Assembly: GCF_021134715.1 (NCBI RefSeq)
Contig: NC_060017.1
Span: forward strand, 5,766,001 to 5,830,000
DNA: 64,000 nucleotides
Direction: 5' to 3'
Origin: Daphnia pulex
Taxonomy: Eukaryota; Arthropoda; Branchiopoda; Diplostraca; Daphniidae
The translations under genes and the position numbers were made by a program. The notes beneath the pieces are model-generated. The model saw nothing but the letters and a program-made list of their open reading frames with translations. It was not told the DNA's origin and did not search any database. This document shows positions 28,101 to 40,500 of this stretch, piece by piece (position 1 is the stretch's first letter; every line of letters starts with the position of its first letter).

Positions 28101-31100
28101 GGCCGTTGTGTGTGTGCGTATACCCCGTCGGTGAAACAACAAATCTCTTCTTCTGTTTGCCGAAAAATTAAAAAAATATCGCAAAAATAAAAAGAATGAT
28201 GACAATTGGACAAGCGACCACACACACACACACCATCAGGTCTCGTTTTTCCTTCCCGTGGTTTTGTTTTTTTACCGCCAGCTTTTGTTTCAACAGAAAA
28301 AAAGCTTGAAACAACAAGCGATTCACTCAGATGGACAAACACACACCACCTTTTTTCCCTCTGCCCAGGTAACTAACCAACTAACAAACACCTGGGAATG
28401 GAAACCCTTTAGCTGCTTCTCCTGCAGCCTCAAACTCGAGGATGGCAAATGTTTGCCAAACCTTTTCTTCTTCTTCTAGTCAAATAGACACGACAAGAAG
28501 AAGAATCTACGTGTGGGTGGAAATGTGTTAACAACAACACATAACCTAGGCCAAAGAGAAGTGTGTAGTTGTTACCATGGCCTGTGCAAACAACAAAAAA
28601 AAAGGAAAAACACACACACACCGTCGCTAAGTGCACGACGCATATTCGTCCATCAGAGTCGGGTATTTATGCAGATAAGACCGGCCACTCTCTTTGGGCT
28701 GCGTAATGTTTTAAAACATGGCAGATTTGGGACGAAGACGACTCACGGCCAAATAAAAGGGGTGGAATGAAAAGGAGAAGAAGACGGGGAAAAGTGGCCG
28801 TAAAACACTCTTGAAAATGGACTCGTTTACGACTTTTAAGAGTTGAAAAAGAAGAAGAAAAAAGAAAACTTTTTACCAAAGGCTTCGTTGCGGGCGGCGG
28901 GACTGGCCGTTGCCATGGATGTCGTCCAGCAACTTATCATCATGGCGGTTACCAACGCCAAAAGGCAGCAGCAGCGGAATATCCGTGCGGCCATCACTAT
29001 TTTCATCTTCTTCTTCTTTTTGGATGTTTTGAATTTTCTTCTTCTTCTTCTTCGTTCCTGTAACTCCTTTTCGTTCCTTTACGTTTTGTTTGCCTCCTTC
29101 TTCTCCCCTACTGGAATCTTCAACCGCGCAAACAAAACGAGAAAAAAAAACCTGTTGTAAACGAGAGAAAAAAAAAAAAGGAGAAATTAAAAATTTTTGA
29201 AAGAAAAAAAAAAAGAAATTGAGAATCCAATTTAAACAGCAAAAAGGCAGCTGTGACGCCACGCATGCAACACACGAAAAAATTCCAGGTGAGAACTCGG
29301 CTGGCATCCATCAAATGACGACGACGGGAAATGTTGTTGGCCTCGACTGTTATCCCCCCCCCTCAAAAAAACAACAACAACAAACAACCTATCGTGTTGG
29401 TTAACAGACAAGACTCTCTCCTCTCTCTCTCTGCGTAATTCTCTTCTTTCAAGAAGATTCTCCCCCCTCTTCATCCAAGTACTCGGCCGACCATTACGGC
29501 TGTGTATCTGCTTCTATTAGTCGGGTCCTATCTCTCTTGAACATCCACCTGTTTACTCGTAGCTAGGAGAAGAAGACTCATTAGTCTCCATTTAAAAAAG
29601 GGTAGGTTGTTTCGGATACACTTTTCTTGAGCTGGTAGATTTTCTAATGTGAAACAATTTCCCACGTCAAAAGGAAACATAAAACACTCTTGGTGGACTG
29701 GCTTTCGGGGAGGAGCCCCCCTGCTACCGCCTACCTGAATGAAAACCCAGCCAAGGAATCGGGCAACGATTAGTTCGGGCACAACTCTCTCTCTCTCTCT
29801 CTCCTCCCACCCACACCCAATGACGCAACACACATCAACCTGTGCGGTGGTTCATGAATAAATGACACACGGCTAAAAGTCTTAGCAACCACCAAATAAT
29901 CAATGAAGAGCTTTATAAAAAACAAAAACTAGTCGGGTTACTTTGGCTCGATCGATTGATTTCTATCGCAGCGAAATCTCCGACTGGTTCCCCCCTATTT
30001 TGGAACCATCTCGGTGGACTTGTGTTCCTGTCCAAATTTACAGGTGTACGTATATGCGAATTCCCAAGCCAGAGCGATTGATTCGCTCCCGAGAAACTAA
30101 ACGCTTCGCCCACCGAAATTCCCACCGTTACATTCACGAAAAATGCTCTTTAAACATATTTAGACGCGGGACCGGAAATCCTTTCCTTTATTTCTTGTTT
30201 ATTGGGAGCTGAAATGCACATTTTTGACGAGTCAGTGTCAAAACCTTCATTTTTTTAACGATTCATTTTTCATCAAGACGTTGGCAATTTCAGTTGATTT
30301 AAAAAACCCGAGTTTCTATTTTTTTTCTGCGCACACCGTTATTAACTACTACTACACTCTTTGATGAGACACGCCGGTGTGTGTGTGTGAAAATTAAACA
30401 CGGACAAAAAAAAAATTTCGAGAAAATAAAAAACAAAATTCAAATAAAAAAGAATTAAAAACAAAAAAAAAATAATAATAAATAAATAAAAAGATTAACT
30501 AACAGATGGCCGGCGGACTGGATTGCCGTTTTCGGACCGCACGAAAAAAAAAGAGGTGAAGTTCTAGCTACATTCCCACCACCAGAGGAGGTGTATATAT
30601 AAACAGCCTTTCCAGTTTGTTGATATGTGATTTTCACGCAAAAAAATGAAGTCGTCCACTCTTTTTTCTAAATTAATATTAAGATAGGGGGAAAAATGGA
30701 AGGAATTCAAATTACAAGCAAGTCAATCAATTAGGTAGGCCAACGGATGTTGCTTCCTATTTTCCCCCCTGAAACATTTAATCCAATTTATAGTTATTAT
30801 TAGTTATTAGCTCCCCTCTTTTTTAGATTGAACCTCCTTGCTGGGTCCCCACCTAACAACTCATCTGCGATGCATTCCATGACCGACATTCGAACTCTTG
30901 TCGATCACGTGACCGCGGATGGCCAACGTTCTGACGTCACAACCTCCTAAAATTCCCCTTTGGAAAAAACAAAATGCCAAACATACTTAAAAAAGTTTCA
31001 CACATGCAGCAGACTCGCTGTTCTAGTTATCAATGAAATAATTCACTGTCCTCTAACGTAGACACACACACACACACGAAGGACTTGTATCACGAGATTA

Positions 31101-31511
31101 TCCCGACGCCCATCACTCCCCCCTTTCTTTCCCGCCATTGCATTTGGGGATTTCAATCGACTGGCAACGACTCTTAGATTGGGAAATGATTGAATCGAGT
31201 TCCAGTGCACACAGTTAACGAGCTATTCTGGCCACAATGCTCGGGAGAACAACGCAATAGTGTCTCGATTCAACAAACGCCGTACGTCATTGCGGTTTGA
31301 AAAAAATTCCTCGTTCAGAGCACAAGGAAGAATGTGATAAAGGCATATCTTCATTTGTGTGTGTGTGTGTAAAAGAAAGGAGAACCCATTCATCATCGAG
31401 GTCTTGTACTATACGACCAAACCGAAATAAAAAGACCACACACATTGTCCATCGGGCCAATTTCAAGGCAGGAAATTGCATCGAGAGAAAACGATTCAAT
31501 TTTCTCGTCAG

Positions 31512-31530
31512 GTTCACACACACACACACA
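31512..31530. repeat. (CA)n microsatellite
   Basis: One of several CA/GT tracts between 31,060 and 32,390. Others lie near 31,063, 31,352 (GT) and 32,370. Confidence 0.8.
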
Positions 31531-34500
31531 GAAGGAAAAAAAAAAGGGGAAACAACAAAATGGACACACACTCTATATGTACCTTGTGTGTTGTTTCTTT
31601 TTCCTTCCAGTCGATGGCTTGAAATTATCTAATTCTGTATCCTATGGCGCGTTGGAATCCAAACGAGTGGACAATGGCGGCTCTACCGTGAGGCCATAAA
31701 GCACCCATTTCGGACTGGGGGATAAATCAAATGGTAAAACACACACACACTGCTGTATAAAGGGTGGGTTGTTGTACGGAGGGGTTGTTGTTGTTGTCGG
31801 GGAGGGATGTTCTCTCTCTCACTGCGTTGTTGTTGTCAAAAAGGAAAATGGCGCGCGCGCGCGGATGCCAAACAACAAAACACGACGTCAAGGTTTTGCT
31901 GCCTCACTCGGCTGTTTTTACTTCTTTTTCGAATGCGAAACAAAAAGAATTACACACGGCCAAGAAGCTTCACAAGTGCCACAATAAACAAAGTGATGGG
32001 TTCTTTTTTCTCACTTCGAAAAACACTGTTGTCGATCGTCAAAGAGAACTTTCCTGCACTGGAAACAAAATTCTGACGTCACACTCGACACCAAATACAA
32101 CACACACGAGTTTTACACGAGTTCGTTAGGTAGATGGTTAATAATTGTCTAATCACTGAGAACTGTACGGCTGTTGTATGGCCCTTTTAGGTTTTTTTTG
32201 AATATTTCGATGGAACAAAAAGAGAAAGCCAAAAAATGTTGGTGACTGCTGGATGCTAGGCTGGTTTCTGCGTTACCAGGTTGCACAATCATCAAAACAC
32301 TTGAGAGAAAATGCACGAGAATGGCGAATCTGCGTGTGAATGTCTTTCGAACGATCGAAACTCAAAAGACACACACACACATACACACGTAAAAAAAAGC
32401 CCTTGGAAGAGACTCGAAACGTAGCAACCAACTAAATGGGCGATGTACTCTTTTCTGTTATGGAGGTGGAAACGCAAAAAGAAGCCAACGATCGACCCGC
32501 CACCTTGTGGTAGGAATGAAGAAAAGCGTCGTCCCCTCGACCAATCGGCGTCGTTTCCATCTCTCCCCTCTTTCTCCTTGTATTCATCACCAGTTGTGCC
32601 AGCTCCATCGGTCCCGGAATGCAGCTATCAGAAAACGAAGCCTCGTCTAACCATTTCGTTTCGGGAATTTTTTGTTTTTTTTCTTTCTCCTTTTACGAAT
32701 CAGTACGACTCCTTTTCAATGCCCCAGTGTTACGTGTGTATGATCAACTGGGAATCTTCCTCCTCACTTTTGAGAAGGAGGGGAGGTGGAGTCGTCCCCC
32801 AAAAGCCATTAAAACATGAGATAGGAATGAGGTGCCTACGACGAGAAGATGGAACGGCCATCTTTTTTTTCTCTCTCTCTTGAGCCTCCAGGCGATCGTT
32901 TTTGAGAGATGACTGAGAAATACAATTTTACATTTTCTCTCTCTTCTTGTAAAAAGATACGTAAGAAGAGGAGGGGGGCCATGTGGACCGGAAATAGTTG
33001 GAAAGAGAAGAAGGAGGGACGCCATAAAAGACATACGACAGCTGTTTGGTTTGACACACGTACACAGAGAGAGAGAGACCAATATCTGAAAGAAGAAAAA
33101 GTTACAACGAAAATGCGACGCCATCTGCGGCTTTCTGCCCTAGTAGGATATCTCGTAAAAACACACAACAACAAAATTCAAATTTTTCGTTTTTCTTTTG
33201 GCTGGAGAAATTTCTCTCATTAGTCTCATTATTCATACTGCGCAACGCTGTATGAACGATCGTTCGGGAATCACATATCAAATCCCCATTGCGCGTTATT
33301 TTTGCACAGTGGAAATGGCGGCGGGTAGCGGAAGCGAAGGGGTTTGGTTTGGTTGTCATGCCCGCGTGTAATGGACATGGCCATAACAATCCCAACAGAC
33401 CATAACTCCTCCCGCTGGTAAATACAGTACAGCACTTGACTGCGTAATACCAACAACACAACACACGGGAAACAGCAAAAATTTCGAGCGTACGACAAAA
33501 CAAATAATAAAAAAAAAAGTAAATACCCTCAAGATAATGGCGAAGGAGGGGGAAATATGCTCGTAAAAAAAGATAAAAGCCGATTCTTCTTTTATTATTT
33601 TTCGGAGTGGAAGTTATTCGCCATCGTTTAGAAATTCAAAACTCGTTTTTTTGATTGTGTCAAATTTTCGGGGTGGGTTTTTCCCCCCCTTATCTGGCGT
33701 CAATCAGCGTCTAACCAAGCTAATGATGATGACTTTATCCGCTTTTCAAACCTCCATAATAAAGGGCAGAAATGTCTTTAACAAATTTCATCCACCGCCA
33801 CATCGACCACAATTGCTATCGACTATTTTTTGGATGGGGACTTTTTGTTCTTCCAAAATTACAAGTACAAAATTCTACCCCAATTTGGAAATGAAATGGA
33901 AGGACCGAAACAATGTCTTGCCATTCATTTTCCGAGCGCGCACAATGTCGCCAATCATTTTCACAGGTGAAGAAACAAAACACAAACTAATTTTCTTGTA
34001 GTAATTCGCCTGGAAACCAACAAAATGATGGGCGAGAAGGGGGAAAAAACAAAACGGATGATTCCTGTTATCAGAAAACCCATCGCGCGACGATGGGAAA
34101 AGAAAACAAATTTCGTTGTTTGTTAAAAAGAAAGAAACCCGTAACTTGGCGTGATGGAAATGACGGACGATTTTCGACTTTTATTGCAGACGACAGGCCT
34201 TGATACGACCGTCACTCTGTGTCGTTTGGTTGAGTTCGGGTTATTATGTGCGTCCAGGGAGGTCCTCATTATTTTTTTTGTGTTTAAAAAAACGACAAGT
34301 CGTGGAGCGTGAACGATATGAAGACAAACAGTTGAGCAACATCAATGGGAAAGTACTCGAAATCCGAGCGAAAAGACGCGGAACATTCTTCCACCACCGC
34401 GGATGGCAGCAGTTCACGTGTAAATCAATGAAGAAAACACGTCATCATCGCCATCATAATCGTTTTGCCACTTAATTTATGAGATGTATTCTTTTTTTTC

Positions 34501-35522
34501 TTGTTTCAATATTGTTACACTTGGTTTGCCCTCCAGTTCGTAGTATACGTAATATTTCCACCGAATGCGATTCACTCACGCAACCCAATCTGTTTCGGTC
34601 GCTTTTCCCTTTTACACGAAACAAAACAAAAATAGTAATAATGGTAATAATATCCGGGGCTGAAATTTTTTTCGATTTACCTTCGAGAATTGACAAATTC
34701 CAGGCTGAAAATATCTCTGGAAGAAACCCCGAAAAACTCTAGTTACGTAACCGCAGAGGAGCAGAAATATCCATTCTAGTCAAGGCAGCCATAGATATAA
34801 CTTACAAGCTTCTGCTGTGGTGTTGCGCAAACACGAAATGATTACACTCAAACGATTAGCGTCGTAATACAATGTCTCGGGAAAAAAAAACCCGCCATGT
34901 TTGTATATACTGTACAGCATAATGGGCAAGTATAATGCAATCAAGTCTTTGGTGTATTAAATTCCCTGCCACCCAAAAAAAGGTAAAAGAAGAGAAAACC
35001 AACAAAACGATTCCAAAAAATATTCTTCCAACGTGAATTGTTTGTTGTCACCGCCGCCGCAGGTGCCGTCTGTTGTCAAAACCTGCGATGACAAAAAGGG
35101 AGAGAGAGAAAATTCCGGGCCAGCAACAACAACAACAACCTACAAAAAAAAAAAAAAATCATTTTTCCAACAACAAAAAAATTCATAAAATAAAAAAATA
35201 CAAAACTTATGGCGTATCCTGTTTCGAAATGATTTACGCGCACCGCCATCTCAGCAGCGCAAAAACCCCCAGAAAAGAAAACCAGTGTCTCTTTTTCCAA
35301 GTCGTCACCAGTTGTCGTCCTTTTTTTTTCTTTCTTGAGTCAGAAAAAAAAATAGTTATTCCTCGGTATTTGATTTTACGAGTGGAGAAAGAATAAAAAA
35401 TGAGCGGCCGCATTCTCTCGCGTGTTGTTGTTAGTTGGTTAACGGTCTTCTCTATCTTAAATGTGCCTTATTTCGGGTTGTATTTTGCGCCCTGGATAAT
35501 AGAATAGAAAACAAACGATATA

Positions 35523-35549
35523 TACTATACTACCTAAGATAGTATAGTA
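35523..35549. repeat. Short perfect hairpin
   Basis: TACTATACTA (35,523-35,532) and TAGTATAGTA (35,540-35,549) are perfect 10 bp arms around a 7 nt loop, in non-coding DNA. Confidence 0.6.
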
Positions 35550-37426
35550 GCCGGCCTACACGTACTATATATATAATGTGACGACAGAAAAGGATTGCCC
35601 GGCTTGGTACTATTCTGTTTTTTTACAATGCCGGCGACTAGTTATATAGGCTGTTAGAAAAGTTTGGTTGCGTCCCACGTCGAGGAAGAAGAAGCAAATA
35701 AAAGTAATGCGATCGTTCGCTTCCTTTGAAATGACACGGCAGCAGTTAACTGCAACGTCTAAAAAAAAACACGAGAAAATAATTTCAATTGCAAACAAAT
35801 TTATTTCGATTTCATTTCGACAAATTCGCTTCGTTTCCGGTCATTTCAATTCAACAACAAAAAGACAATTGCTCCCGTCACCACACCGACAATTGCAATC
35901 AAATTACATATACTACACCTCATAGGACGCACACAATGTCCACATAGTACGTTACGACGTTGCCCAACCACAATTTCACGCACAGCTTTCCGAGCGTTGC
36001 GTTGTAAATGAATTAAAAAGTATAGATTAGATTGGGCGATAATGTAGACCGAAGTCTTGTTAATGCAAATGCCGGAGAGAAGACAGCGGGAAAGAATCCC
36101 ACAAATGCTACAAAAGAAAAAGAAGGATCATAAATCGGAACAGAATCAATATATAAGGAGAATAGAAGCGCGAGATTATCCAGCAACCCGAAAACCACCG
36201 AGCGCCGGTTTACGGTCAAGACCGTCTAGCGGAGGTTTTGGGTTTGTTTTGCGTGCGTATATAAAACCTAATCGCAGTCATATCCCGCTGACTGCGGACT
36301 GCTACTCAACTGCGGACGCACAACTACCGAAGGTGATCATCATAAAAATAATTCGACACGCTCGTTTCAATCGCCATCTTTTCTCTACCTGCGTGTATAT
36401 CCCCCCATAGCTCCGTGTCAATTTTTCAACCCCCCCAAAAAAGAAGAAAAGTTTCCACCATCTTTTCTTTTATTTGCCGTGCGTTTATGGCTGTTTCGTT
36501 CGTTATTTAACGATGAGATCGTGTCTTTTCCCGTTTTTTGTTCATTATCAACATCATCACGTCGACTTTAAAAAAAGTTGCCGACACACACCTGTCCGAT
36601 TTGTCCTCGTTCAATTACATAATACGACCCCGAGGGGTGGACGTGTCGACGATCGATCGACTTGATTGGAAATGAAGACACGTTTTGTGTGTAAATTGTG
36701 AATTGTATTTTTCATCAGTCTATCACCAAACGGGGAAGAATATAAAGGAGTGAGTGGACACTGGACGAACAGGCAGAAGTGGGAAGAGTTGGAAAGTATT
36801 CGAGAAGAGCTAAGGGAGGTGGAGTTGGCAAGGAAATTATACACAAATATATAAAGAAAGAAAAAAAAAATAAAGAATTCAAGTATGTGTTGTTTTTGTT
36901 GTTGTTGTTTTTATCTGACACGATAAAGAATTATTCCCCGCAGAAAGAAAAAGAAAAAAATATGAAGGAAATCTACGATGCGCGTCACGACTTTCAATTC
37001 CCACCTGGTTCACAAATGGACACACACAAAAACGAATCCAAGAAAGAAGAAAAAAACAGCTGGGGCGTGGTGGTAACACATCGGGGGAGCTCCACGATCA
37101 ATACATAATAATCGGATGTTCTATGGCAAAAGAGAGAACCACAACAAATTCAAATTGAAAGGGGATGAAAAACAAAATATTAAAAAAAAAAAAAGATGTG
37201 GGGGGAAAGAAACAACAACCAAAATTGTACAATGAAGAAAATGGGAGAGAAGTCTGTCGACCCAGGCGAAAATATTCGGACCAACACCACATGAGAAAGA
37301 AAGAGAGAGAGAAAAAAAATAAACAAAACAAACAAAATACAAAAGTTTGCGACAAAAGAAAAACAGGTCGGGGCCGAGGAGAGATGATGCTCACACGTCG
37401 ACATCTAAACTCTAATCAATTTTAAT

Positions 37427-37441
37427 TTTATTTTTTTTATT
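37427..37441 (-). terminator. Paired polyadenylation signals, Sec16
   Basis: Two AATAAA hexamers on the minus strand (37,427-37,432 and 37,436-37,441), about 110-125 nt beyond the Sec16 stop codon. Confidence 0.6.
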
Positions 37442-37549
37442 ATTTCGGATATTCAAATTCTAGAAATTTCCTTCTCTTTGCAGATGTTTTGAATTCATTT
37501 TCCTTCTCAATTTGATAATTAAATTTGTCGTTTTTCGATTTTTTTATTT

Positions 37550-40500
37550 TTAGCGCGGATATCGGCCTCGACTCGCAAGGCCTGGGCGTCCACTGGGCAC
37601 CGACGCCGGTGGGGCCAATTGGGTCGGATTGAACAAGAAGCGTTCGCCAGCAGTGCCGGAATCGACGTGCCCTTGGGTGGTGTCGGGTTGCTGGGCGGGC
37701 GAAGAGACGAAATCGACAGGCGCGGATGATGGATCCATCATCGCCGGTGACGGAACGAAAAATTGCGGTGTCCCTGCTGTGGATAACGATGGCGTCACTG
37801 CCGGAAATGCATCCAGCAGCGGCAAGGGGCTGTTGACCGAACTGATTTTGATGTTGGACGGATTGATGTAAGCATTCCTTCCGCCTCGACCTACTCGGCC
37901 TAGTATCGTTATAAAAAAAGTGAATTAAAACTAAAACTCCCATCCATTTTGGTGTGTCTTTCTGTCGTACCTTTGTTGAGTCCGAACCGGTTGCCTTCGT
38001 TGTTGTTGTGGTTGGAGGACGCAGGGGCGGCCGTGAAAGGGGTAGAAAAGGCCGGCGTCATGGGAGTCATAGGAGGCAGCGACTGGAAACTGGCGTCCTT
38101 GGGCGGAGGCGCTAAAGCGGCCGCTTCATCCTCGCTGTCCTTGCCCGTGTCGACCCACTGGCCCTTCTTGGCATCCCACACGATCTGCTCGGCCCAAAGG
38201 CGGACGAAAGAAAGGACATCAACGTCAAACATTTCCTTACCAAACTCGCCGTTTGAATTTTTACGATTATGATTATTAGTAGTAGTAGTAGTAGTGGGAT
38301 AGACGACGTACCGTCGGGTTCTTATCGTCGGGCAATTTCATTTGCGTCTTGGGCTTAAACTTGCTGAAGAATCCGCCCAACCAGCTGCCTCCGCTTCCGG
38401 CCTGCTGAGCCCTAGCGGCTGCTGCTGCCGCCGCTTTACTGCTATTGCTGTTACCGCCGCCGCCTCCACTCTCCTGCTTGCCACTCTGCTTGTCGTCCGG
38501 CTTCGACTCGACCGACGGTCCCAGCGAAGACGACGCCGGATTGAAATACGACGGCTCAGAAAACGAATTGGGCCCGGCGTCTTCATCAGCCGACGTCGCG
38601 CTCTAAGGCATTTCACCGAGACGGAAATAAAATTGAAACAAACAAAAACAAACAAAAAAAGAAATAAAAACCAAAAGAATTTCAAAATAAAAAAAAAATG
38701 AAATGAAACATTAAAAACTCGAGAGTTGTGTGACTTTTCATCAACTAGAAAAGAATCTCTCTGCAGGCAAAGAGTCAAAACAAGACAAACAATGAAGAGC
38801 GAAAGAGGATTTCAAACAAAAGAAGCCTGAACATAAGATTTTTTCCTTTTTTTTCAACCAACGAAAAGAAGTAGAAAAACGTTCAAATACAATCTTGCAC
38901 AAGGACTACTTGATAATAAGATGAAAAAGAAGATAATGGGCTTGTGTAATAAACTGTTTCTTTTTTAGACTTTTTCTTTCAAACGAAAGAAGAAGAAGAC
39001 GAGAGAGAGAGAGAGGAGGCAGACCAAAGCGAAATGATAAGCACACACAAACGAGAAACAGCCAATTATTACGGTTGGCAACCATCCACAGCTTCGCGGT
39101 CCACTTGACCATCAAACTCTTCGTTATTTATACACATTTTCTTCCTTTTTTTCCCCCCCTGAGACGAGAAGAGATAAATAAATTGTACAGCTAAATAAGA
39201 AAAAAAAAGATATTCGTTCCTTTTCTCTTTTTTGACACATATAACGCACGTAAGGGGGAAGAAGAAAAAAAAAAAGAAAGGAGAAAAGCAGAGCTTTATC
39301 GTCCAAATAATCGTGACGTTTCGGGACTATGATGGTAATCACCATAACAGAACCATGGATGCCATGGAAACGATCTGACATTCAAAACTTCTTCTCCATT
39401 CTTCTCCTCTTTCTGATTTTTTTCTTCTGGAAGAAGAAAGAAAATGGCGTTCTTCGATTTCGATGGTAGAAGAGAAAGACGAGAGGAAGAAGAAAACGAC
39501 GGGTGGGTGTGTTGTCACGGTGATCGCCAGTGGGCCGAGAATAAAGCTGTGTCAAAAATGTCAACTCTCCCTGTGTCTACGTGTGTGCTATGTTTGAAAC
39601 ACGAATAATAATATGGCAGTAGTCGGAAGAATATCTCTATTCAAGTAGGTAGTCGAGGGGGGATGGGGAGGTTATTCGTTCCTTCCTCTCTTCGTCTTCC
39701 TTTCGCTCCGTTTTACTCATGGGGCGATAGCATCGGCGACATGCCACAACCGAAAATACAATTCAAAAGAATACGACAGAAAAGCCAAAGAAAAGCGTTT
39801 GGAAAAAAAAAAAAAAAAATACGGCGACATTCAAGCCCTATATAGATATCGACTCTCGGATTCATACACAACAACAGATCAGATTACTACGGACGGAAAC
39901 TAGAGAAAGACTCGATGAAAATAAAAGATTAACTGGGCGCGCTCAATAGAAAAGAAATCAGAGATCAACTAGTTGCGGTGCGGAATTCGAATAGAAAAAT
40001 AGAAGAAAAGGAAAAAAAAAACTGAAAAACGACGAGATGGATGCTGATAAGTCAAAAAGTGAGAGCCAATGATGATCGGAATCGACTACATCCGACCGCT
40101 CCTGACCTCGAGCGAATTGTCTTCTCGGATGGGTTCGTCAATGGCGAACGTGCGCGGCGTCTTGAGAGTCAAACTCATTTGCTGCCGGCGAGACGAGGCA
40201 GCAGCTCCGGCGGCGCCAAATTTCAACGTCATCGGCCGGTCGATGGGATAAGTCCCACCGAAAACGACCCGTTTGGCCGACATGTCGGCCGCCGCCACCG
40301 CTTCCACGGCATTGATGGCTGGCGCAGATCGATCCTCATCGGAATGATCCGAATCTCTCGACTCTTCCGGTCGAACAGATCCGACCGCGCTCCCATTCGA
40401 ATCCTTCTGCATCCAAATACCAACCCACCCTCAAATATTACATTCGCAAACATCGGGGGAAGGAAAAAGGACACACAAAAATGGAACCTATTCCATCCAT

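Larger units (their letters stand above)
23240..37426. other. Gene-free region upstream of betaglycan and downstream of Sec16
   Basis: 14 kb without a supportable exon. It is expected to hold the betaglycan promoter, 5' UTR and signal-peptide exon, since the first mapped exon begins mid-codon at 23,239. It is rich in CA/GT tracts, a (GC)6 tract at 31,851-31,863, a C12 run at 26,381-26,392, A/T runs and GA-rich sequence. Confidence 0.5.

Noticed and set aside
36250..36300. TATATAAAA box followed by a possible initiator on the plus strand
   Set aside because: No plus-strand gene could be found downstream; TATA-like strings are frequent in this AT-rich DNA.
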